IMG/VR virus record: IMGVR_UViG_3300035183_000669
Span: 1 to 44,433 of that record
Strand: one strand, 5' to 3'
Length of the DNA stretch: 44,433 nt
Source of the DNA: a virus
Shown here: positions 39,510 to 44,433 of the stretch, piece by piece
Layout of the letters: every line of letters begins with the position of its first letter
Numbering within the stretch: the first letter of the stretch is position 1
The notes under the pieces: generated by a model
Seen by the model: the letters and a program-made list of their open reading frames with translations, nothing else
The model's database searches: none
What the model was told of the DNA's origin: nothing
Position numbers and translations under genes: made by a program

Positions 39510-40541
39510 ATGAACGCTAGTGAAAATCCCAAGAGAAAGAACACTCAGACTGAACAAGAACCTACCTTCACGATTCTTTCATCTGATAAGATCGGCTTGA
39601 TCAAGGGATTGAATTTTTACTCTCGCAACCATGATTACACTGACAGCAAGAAATGGGCAATTGCTTGGCTGAAGAAAAATCGCGCAGAACTTGCTGAGAA
39701 GTTAGCTGGATTAGAAGATTCTTATTTTTCGAATCGAGGATTCATTTGCCGCATGATGGAACGTGGCTATGTGCTTTCGCCTGAACAGGAGGCAGATCTT
39801 ATCAAATACTTTGAGAAATTGCAATTCGTCAAGCAAGAAGAACCCACTGCCAAACCTACGATAAGAACCAAGCCGAAAGTCGCTGAAGTAAATCCTTGCT
39901 TACAGAGCTTAGATGATGTAATTGATGCAACCCTAGAAGGTAAAACTCCGCCTGCTCTAATTCTGAATGATAATAAATCTCATGTCCAGGCGGTAGTTGA
40001 TTACTGTGAAAGAACCATCAAAGAAATGACGGAATACAGTGAGTATTATAATACTCGAACCATAAAAATCCTGAAACCTGTATTACAACAATGCCGCGAC
40101 AAAGCTTTAGCGATGATCAAGGCACTCGAAAACAAGAAGACAATTGCTAAAGCTCCGAAGAAGGTGAATCCTATCAAGATGACTAAGACTGTTCGCTATC
40201 AGAAAGAAGATCAAGCGCTGGGAATAAAATCCGTTCCCATTACTTCTGTGATTGGCGCTCGAAAGATGTATGTCTATGATGCCAAGCGCAAGAAATTGAG
40301 ACTTTATGTAGCGAACAATCCACAGGGATTCATGTTCGTAGGTACTACTCTGAAAAATTATGACCCTGAAAAGAGTGTCTATAAGACAGTTCGCAAACCA
40401 GAAAAATTCTTTGAACAATTCAAAAAAGATGATGGTATGAGATCATTAAATAAACTATTCAAAGAACTCACTACAACTGAAAATAGCATCGGAAGTAAAG
40501 GGCGTTTCAACGAAAATTTCATCATCCTTGGTGTCGCATAA
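39510..40541 (+). CDS. Hypothetical protein
   Basis: A 343-residue protein, unrecognised. The N-terminal part has a winged-helix-like stretch (DSKKWAIAWLKKNRAELAEKL), a Pro/Lys linker follows (TAKPTIRTKPKVAEV), a helical centre (about 150-205), and a C-terminal beta-rich domain (SVIGARKMYVYDAKRKKLRLYV, FMFVGTTLKNY). No catalytic motif seen. Good ribosome site GAGAGG. Its stop is adjacent to the next ATG (TAAATG). Context is early, beside DNA ligase. Confidence 0.6.
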   Translation: MNASENPKRKNTQTEQEPTFTILSSDKIGLIKGLNFYSRNHDYTDSKKWAIAWLKKNRAELAEKLAGLEDSYFSNRGFICRMMERGYVLSPEQEADLIKYFEKLQFVKQEEPTAKPTIRTKPKVAEVNPCLQSLDDVIDATLEGKTPPALILNDNKSHVQAVVDYCERTIKEMTEYSEYYNTRTIKILKPVLQQCRDKALAMIKALENKKTIAKAPKKVNPIKMTKTVRYQKEDQALGIKSVPITSVIGARKMYVYDAKRKKLRLYVANNPQGFMFVGTTLKNYDPEKSVYKTVRKPEKFFEQFKKDDGMRSLNKLFKELTTTENSIGSKGRFNENFIILGVA

Positions 40542-41030
40542 ATGCCAAAAGAAACTAAAATCACCGCACCGCAATTCAAAACTGGTGGGAAACCTACTGA
40601 TGTAACTGTTGCTCCGCCTAAACCTGGCGTTCCTAAAGACGCATCGACTATATTACGAGTCACACCGCAACTCATACCCTCTGTAATTAAAAATCCTCGC
40701 AAGCTAGTCATTATCGAATGTCCTTATGGCACAGAAGATCCTGCTATGAGGGATCGGTATATCTTGTATGCGAAGAAATGTGTGCAAGACAGTATTAAGA
40801 GAGGCGAGGCTCCTTTTGCGGGTCAGCTATTCTATTTGAATTTCCTGAATGATAAAGTTCCCATCGAAAAGGACGTCAGTCTTATATCTCATATGAGCTG
40901 GATTACTGTAGCGGATCTAGTTGCAGTGTATATCGACATGGGAATTTCTGCTAGCATGCAGATGGGCGTCAACGTCGCTATGATCAAAAATAAACGGCTT
41001 GAATATAGAACGATTGGCAAGGTGAGTTGA
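40542..41030 (+). CDS. DUF7768-type / deoxyribosyltransferase-like protein
   Basis: A 162-residue protein. The core LVIIECPYGTEDPAMRDRYILYAKKCV, RGEAPFAGQLFYL, WITVADLVAVYIDMGISASMQ and EYRTIG fits the DUF7768/nucleoside 2-deoxyribosyltransferase-like fold seen in many phages, with a flexible N-terminus (Pro/Thr/Lys, first 45 residues). It may act on nucleotides or nucleosides; activity is not established. It starts right after the gene upstream and the ligase starts one base after its stop. Confidence 0.7.
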   Translation: MPKETKITAPQFKTGGKPTDVTVAPPKPGVPKDASTILRVTPQLIPSVIKNPRKLVIIECPYGTEDPAMRDRYILYAKKCVQDSIKRGEAPFAGQLFYLNFLNDKVPIEKDVSLISHMSWITVADLVAVYIDMGISASMQMGVNVAMIKNKRLEYRTIGKVS

Positions 41031-41031
41031 A

Positions 41032-42300
41032 ATGAGCATACTTGATATTTTGAATGAATTGGCAGCTGACAATAGTCGAATCTACAAAGAAAATATTCTG
41101 AGAAGAGAACAAAATAATGAACTTCTGAAGAAAGTAATAGTTGCGGCTCTCAATCCTTACATCAATTACTACATCAAGAAAATTGATCATGAGCCTACTT
41201 GCACAGGGGAGATTGATCTCGAGCAAACATTAAACGAACTAGAAAAATTGTCAACCCGTCAAGTCACGGGAAATGTTGCTAGAGCATTTCTGAATAGAGT
41301 TTTGAATAGGTGTTCTAAAGATGATGCTGAAGTCATCAAACGTGTTCTGGAAAGAGACTTGAGATGCGGCATTAATGTCGCCACGGTGAACAAGATATGG
41401 CCTGGACTCGTGCCAACGTTTGATGTCATGCTGGCAGATACAGACAAATCTAAGATCAAATTCCCCGCTTACGCGCAAATCAAAATGGATGGGGTTCGTT
41501 GTCATTTGTATTTCGATGGAAAAAATGCTTTGGCATTTTCTAGGAACGGAAAGCCAATTGACCATAGAGGTAAACTTGACGCTTCTGCTAGGATGTTAAT
41601 GAAACCAGGCCAAACTTGGGATGGAGAATTAGTTTGCATCAATCCTGATTCTTCCTTCATGTCTCGTCAGATCAGTAACGGAATCATCAATAAAGCCATC
41701 AAAGGAACCATCTCAGACGAAGAAGCGGATACTATTACTTTTACTGTCTGGGATATTGTCGATTTTTCTTCTACGATCCCTTATGAGAAACGCATTCGTG
41801 AACTAGAAGATATTTTTCATGAAAAATATACGGATGGTCTTAAATTTCGCTTGATAGAAAATCGCATGGTTTCATCAATAGAAGAAGCAGAAGAATGGTT
41901 CAAGGAAGCATTGTTGTCAGGGAAAGAAGGCATCATTCTGAAAAATACTCAAGCAGTTTGGCAACCCAAACGAGTTAAAGATCTTTGCAAATTGAAGGCA
42001 GAAAAGGAAGCAGATCTTCGAGTAATTGGATGGGAGTATGGGACAGGCAAAAATGCAAATCGTTTGGGTAATTTGATTCTTGGCACGGATGATGGATTCT
42101 TGAAAGTCAGTGTGGGAACTGGATTCTCAGATGAGCAACGCGAAGAATTTACAAAAGACTACATGATGGGCAAGATTGTGACTGTCAGATATAATATGAA
42201 AATTCGTGACGAGACTGGCGCCTGGAGTCTTTTCTTGCCACGCTTCGTAGAGATTCGATTCGATAAAGATGAGCCCAACAAGGTTGATGAAATTGATTGA
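41032..42300 (+). CDS. 30: ATP-dependent DNA ligase, T4 gp30-like
   Basis: A 422-residue ligase. Motif I is IKMDGVR with Lys151, then motifs SRNGKPI, WDGELVCI, VWDIVDFS, EGIILKN and VKDLCKLKAE, then an OB-fold region ending FLPRFVEIRFDKDEP. It seals Okazaki fragments together with the RNase H at 13418. Length is slightly under T4 gp30 (487 aa). The N-terminal helical domain (residues 1-120) is present. It ends in TGA inside TTGACA of the next promoter. Confidence 0.93.
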   Translation: MSILDILNELAADNSRIYKENILRREQNNELLKKVIVAALNPYINYYIKKIDHEPTCTGEIDLEQTLNELEKLSTRQVTGNVARAFLNRVLNRCSKDDAEVIKRVLERDLRCGINVATVNKIWPGLVPTFDVMLADTDKSKIKFPAYAQIKMDGVRCHLYFDGKNALAFSRNGKPIDHRGKLDASARMLMKPGQTWDGELVCINPDSSFMSRQISNGIINKAIKGTISDEEADTITFTVWDIVDFSSTIPYEKRIRELEDIFHEKYTDGLKFRLIENRMVSSIEEAEEWFKEALLSGKEGIILKNTQAVWQPKRVKDLCKLKAEKEADLRVIGWEYGTGKNANRLGNLILGTDDGFLKVSVGTGFSDEQREEFTKDYMMGKIVTVRYNMKIRDETGAWSLFLPRFVEIRFDKDEPNKVDEID

Positions 42301-42325
42301 CATTTGCTAGCAAATACATTAACAT
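42297..42325 (+). promoter_or_regulatory. Candidate promoter before QueD-like gene
   Basis: TTGACA (42297-42302), 17 bases, TAACAT; the -35 hexamer contains the ligase stop codon. About 32 bases before the QueD-like start. The -10 is weaker than in other early promoters here. Confidence 0.5.
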
Positions 42326-42356
42326 AAATTTCTCTTCCTTCACATAGGAGACTCAC

Positions 42357-43280
42357 ATGAACAAAAGAAGCACTATGTTTTTAAATTACTTGACTTGTGT
42401 TGACCATGCTTTCATTGATGACAATGGTCGTGTCGTAGGTGGTAGCTATCATCCGAATTTCTTAGTTGGCGGTAAAGTAGATGAAGTTGAGCAAGTAGTC
42501 GTTGACTTTTCTAAGGTCAAGAAACAAATCAAGGATGCCATCGACGATAGAGAAACAGGTTTTGATCATAAACTTTGGATCATTCCAAGTTATAGTAGAT
42601 GTGAGTATGACACCTGGCAAGATCAAATTACTATTCGTACGCCAGCTTGTGAATTAGAAATGCCTAGGAATGCAGTCAAGATCTTCGATAACAATTACAT
42701 TGGTACATTTCAAGAGACTGTCCAAAGAGCCATTCAGCATCATGTCTGGCAAGCTCTAGACAATCTGCATCCTGGATGTGATATTTCTGTGGAGTGTCAG
42801 TTGACTACTCAAGCTTTTATGAAAGACCCACAGAAAAGTTTCATGTTTAGATACGTACATGGATTGAAGAATTCCTCCAGTTGGGGATGTCAGAATCATA
42901 GCCATGGGCATCTTTCGTGGATTGAAGTAGAACATGATCTGTTCTACAATCCTGATTGCCAGGACTGTAGGCGTGGAATGCAGACTGTTTATGATATCGC
43001 TACTGCTCTTGACGGTGCTATTTTGATCTATAATCAAAATATTGTGAAGGAAACAGATGAATATGTTAAGATTCAGTATGCTTCAGAAAGAGGCATCTGG
43101 AAAGCAACCTACAGCAAAGCGCACAACAAAATTGTCGTGCTAGATCGTGAAACCACAATTGAGAACATCGTTGATTGGGTTGTTGAGAAGCATCTGGGTA
43201 CATTGATGATGGGTCATGTCAAACGTCTTTTTGTTAGCGAAGGGCTGAGCAAGGGTGCCGTAAGAGAATTTTCTGTTTGA
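42357..43280 (+). CDS. QueD/6-pyruvoyl-tetrahydropterin synthase-like protein (extended)
   Basis: A 307-residue protein. VVVDFSKVKKQIKDAI then GFDHKLW (His71) fit the DF-x-x-x-K and LDHK motifs of QueD/PTPS enzymes; TTIENIVDWV fits the TAEN motif, and a C-terminal SEGLSKGA fits the final Glu. The zinc-type HSHGHLSW (His181, 183, 185) lies in a central insert of about 100 residues, not near the N-terminus as in QueD, so the order looks rearranged. If active it would make 6-carboxy-tetrahydropterin, the substrate of the QueE-like protein at 2. Paired Cys (NPDCQDC) add a possible zinc site. Moderate confidence. Confidence 0.6.
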   Translation: MNKRSTMFLNYLTCVDHAFIDDNGRVVGGSYHPNFLVGGKVDEVEQVVVDFSKVKKQIKDAIDDRETGFDHKLWIIPSYSRCEYDTWQDQITIRTPACELEMPRNAVKIFDNNYIGTFQETVQRAIQHHVWQALDNLHPGCDISVECQLTTQAFMKDPQKSFMFRYVHGLKNSSSWGCQNHSHGHLSWIEVEHDLFYNPDCQDCRRGMQTVYDIATALDGAILIYNQNIVKETDEYVKIQYASERGIWKATYSKAHNKIVVLDRETTIENIVDWVVEKHLGTLMMGHVKRLFVSEGLSKGAVREFSV

Positions 43281-43289
43281 GGATATATT

Positions 43290-43523
43290 ATGAACAAACC
43301 AGACTATGTCTACGTGAATGGTAATTGCGCTGTCAGCTATCTTCCAGGGTATATCCTGATTCGTTATGTTTCACTGAAGAATCGTTACTTGAATCCAATC
43401 TCTTGTGGTTGCTATAGAACTGATACATCGGCAGGCTTGCAAGATTGCGAGATCACTTACGGACTCGTTCGAATCAGTAATGGTGTGCCTTCGATGGTAA
43501 ATTTTTTCAAGGTGGGTGCTTGA
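43290..43523 (+). CDS. Small hypothetical protein
   Basis: A 77-residue beta-rich protein (MNKPDYVYVNGNCAVSYLPG to the end FFKVGA). Cys-rich in the middle (SCGCYRT). No family. Its TGA stop is inside the -35 hexamer of the next promoter. Ribosome site is weak (GAGGATATATT). Function unknown. Confidence 0.55.
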   Translation: MNKPDYVYVNGNCAVSYLPGYILIRYVSLKNRYLNPISCGCYRTDTSAGLQDCEITYGLVRISNGVPSMVNFFKVGA

Positions 43524-43548
43524 CATCTTGCAGGAGTTGTGATATAAT
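43520..43548 (+). promoter_or_regulatory. Strong early promoter
   Basis: TTGACA (43520-43525), 17 bases, TATAAT: perfect consensus, 29 bases before the 43578 gene. Spacer ends GGAGTTGTGA, like the others. Confidence 0.87.
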
Positions 43549-43577
43549 ATAATCAAGAAAGTGAAAAGGAGAACATC

Positions 43578-43754
43578 ATGATGCTAACATTCATCGGTCG
43601 AGCTGGAAATGCAGTCCTGTGGTCCTGGGGCAACTATTGCTACAGTATCGATGTGTGCGGCAAAGAAATCTTGAGGATGGTCGATACTGATCTGGAAGAT
43701 GCCTTGAAGCGCTTAGCTGAGTACGGCGAAATTCAGTACCCCTCGAGCAAATAA
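43578..43754 (+). CDS. Small hypothetical protein
   Basis: A 58-residue ORF (start MMLTFIGRAGNAVLWSWGNY, end EIQYPSSK) with AAGGAG upstream, so it is likely real. ATG at 43578 or 43581. Its TAA sits in AATAAATA, a late-box-like sequence. Single early gene between two promoters. Function unknown. Confidence 0.6.
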   Translation: MMLTFIGRAGNAVLWSWGNYCYSIDVCGKEILRMVDTDLEDALKRLAEYGEIQYPSSK

Positions 43755-43771
43755 ATACAGACGTTAACCCC

Positions 43772-43792
43772 GCTAGTGATAGCATCGCTAGC
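43772..43792 (+). repeat. Near-perfect inverted repeat (hairpin)
   Basis: GCTAGTGAT and ATCGCTAGC form a 9-base-pair stem (one T-G pair) around AGC. It lies just before a terminator; it may be part of it, a protein site or an RNA structure. Confidence 0.5.
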
Positions 43793-43795
43793 CCG

Positions 43796-43823
43796 ACGCC
43801 CTCGCTTCTGGGGGCGTTTCTTT
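43796..43823 (+). terminator. Rho-independent terminator
   Basis: ACGCCC pairs with GGGCGT around a 10-base loop, followed by TTCTTT. Ends the single-gene unit 43578-43754. Confidence 0.7.
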
Positions 43824-43857
43824 GTATGCTTTAGAATTGCCATCCCATCTCGCCTCT

Positions 43858-43913
43858 CCACTCTGAAAATTTTTCAAAAATTGCTTGACTTCTCCTAGAA
43901 GCTGCACTATAAT
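43858..43913 (+). promoter_or_regulatory. Strong early promoter with AT-rich upstream block
   Basis: TTGACT (43885-43890), 17 bases, TATAAT (43908-43913), with AAAATTTTTCAAAAATTGC upstream, as before 26484 and 26577. About 40 bases before the 43953 gene. Confidence 0.87.
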
Positions 43914-43952
43914 TAGATCAAGAAAATGAGAACTGCGAATTAGGAGGATGAG

Positions 43953-44153
43953 ATGAAGACTGTATCTGTAAAGACTAAAAACGGTGGGATCACAATCGGC
44001 AACGTAGATGAAAAGGGACGGGTGGTCTATCTTGCAGGCCATTGGGTTCCGTGTAAAGATCCTGATCGCTTGAATGAAATTTTCGGAAGCAAGATTGAAG
44101 AAATCATTTATGATGGCGGTTTGATGTATAAGAGCATGATAGCTCACATCTAA
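43953..44153 (+). CDS. Small hypothetical protein
   Basis: A 66-residue protein with TAGGAGG upstream. It reads VKTKNGGITIGNVDEKGRVVYLAGHWVPC, beta-rich, then a helix and IIYDGGLMYKSMIAHI. No family recognised. Behind a strong early promoter, so likely a small host-takeover gene. Only 19 bases separate it from the acyltransferase start, so that gene may share its transcript. Confidence 0.6.
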   Translation: MKTVSVKTKNGGITIGNVDEKGRVVYLAGHWVPCKDPDRLNEIFGSKIEEIIYDGGLMYKSMIAHI

Positions 44154-44172
44154 AAACAACTAAAAAGCGCGG

Positions 44173-44433
44173 ATGAGTATTAGGACAAATCCATTAACAG
44201 CAGCTTCAGCCGATCAGGTAGACTTGCGAACAAAATTCCATGAGTACTTTGAACTAGTTCATGCTAATACTGACGTTCTCAAACGTGAAGCTCATAAATT
44301 GAGATTCCAGGTGTATTGCCTTGAGACTGGATTTGAGCGCCAGGAGAACTGCGAGGTATTCAACGAGGACGGACACGAGGTCTACCTAGAAGTGGACAGC
44401 TATGATCGCCGCAGCGATCATTATCTAGTACGT
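44173..44433 (+). CDS. LuxI/exosortase-associated-type acyltransferase (3' truncated)
   Basis: Cut by the right edge; 87 residues visible. FHEYFELVHANTDVLKREAH, then KLRFQVYCLETGFE and LEVDSYDRRSDHYLV, fit the GNAT-fold group that includes acyl-homoserine-lactone (LuxI) synthases and the PEP-CTERM/exosortase-associated acyltransferase (TIGR03694-type), with the conserved R-x-x-V-Y/F, E-x-D-x-Y-D and S-x-H/Y-L residues. It may make an acylated signal or modify lipid or protein. The ribosome site is weak; it follows the 43953 gene behind a strong early promoter. Family call good, substrate unknown. Confidence 0.75.
   Translation, partial: MSIRTNPLTAASADQVDLRTKFHEYFELVHANTDVLKREAHKLRFQVYCLETGFERQENCEVFNEDGHEVYLEVDSYDRRSDHYLVR

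Noticed and set aside
26458-43913. Repeated AT-rich blocks considered as CRISPR or dispersed repeats
   Set aside because: Each copy is attached to a -35/-10 pair and they are not regularly spaced, so they are promoter parts.
43788-44159. 123-codon minus-strand frame
   Set aside because: It runs through a terminator, a strong + strand promoter and the 43953 gene; shadow frame.

Overview
This is a piece of a large, AT-rich, T4-like tailed phage (myovirus) genome. It carries recognisable homologues of T4 replication, recombination and late-transcription genes: helicase gp41, primase gp61, RNase H, gp33, SSB gp32, DexA, DsbA, DNA ligase gp30, NrdA/NrdB and a gp26/gp51-type baseplate protein. Genes are tightly packed, often with 1-4 base overlaps, and nearly all lie on the + strand. 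A circularly permuted tmRNA gene points to an alphaproteobacterial setting, because permuted ssrA genes are typical of Alphaproteobacteria (also found in cyanobacteria and some betaproteobacteria). That host assignment is inference. No gene-free stretch exceeds about 300 bases.

Layout. 1-2124: a QueE-like radical SAM gene (cut by the left edge) and the gp41-type helicase. 2123-8413: a late operon starting at an ATAAATA promoter. It encodes three nucleotidyl-transfer enzymes with T4-style capsid-targeting peptides, then a baseplate/tail chaperone pair and a tape-measure-like protein with a transglycosylase domain. 9755-8398, minus strand: a small operon ending in a nested spanin pair. 9775-17041: primase, PhoH, RNase H, an exonuclease, a SleB-type endolysin, gp33 and gp32. 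17090-21065: a 1308-residue late protein with a capsid-targeting-like N-terminus and a PARP-type ADP-ribosyltransferase domain. 21118-22437: an early unit with DexA and DsbA. 22443-26365: late tail-fibre/adhesin genes, another small capsid-targeting-type protein and a permuted papain-fold protein. 26458-32195: early-promoter units of small genes, DUF932, tRNA-Thr, a permuted tmRNA, ClpP, a nuclease, a phosphoesterase and tRNA-Arg. 32231-34640: an RNA-ligase remnant, a GIY-YIG homing endonuclease, an intact Rnl5-type RNA ligase and a phosphoribosyltransferase. 34660-42300: a late coiled-coil membrane protein, then ThyX, dCMP deaminase, NrdA, NrdB and DNA ligase. 42357-44433: a QueD-like protein, small early genes and, at the right edge, a LuxI/exosortase-type acyltransferase.

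How the parts work together. Early genes use near-perfect sigma-70 promoters (TTGACA/T, 17 bases, TATAAT), several sharing a common AT-rich upstream block. Late genes use a T4-type TATAAATA box, consistent with the gp33 homologue and DsbA. Nucleotide metabolism (ThyX, dCMP deaminase, NrdAB, phosphoribosyltransferase) feeds replication. QueE and the QueD-like protein suggest a 7-deazaguanine pathway, either for DNA modification or for tRNA.

The most striking theme is a set of proteins carrying a T4 internal-protein-like tag, (K/S/T)-F/Y-x-E/Q-F/W-(L/I)-x-E, with a prohead-protease-type (L/I)xE site. They include a PARP-like enzyme, an NMNAT-like enzyme, a ligase-fold enzyme and a Pol-beta-fold nucleotidyltransferase. 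They look like an enzyme cargo packed in the head and injected with the DNA. A permuted tmRNA immediately followed by a ClpP-family protease, and a quorum-signal-synthase-like acyltransferase, are further unusual cargo.
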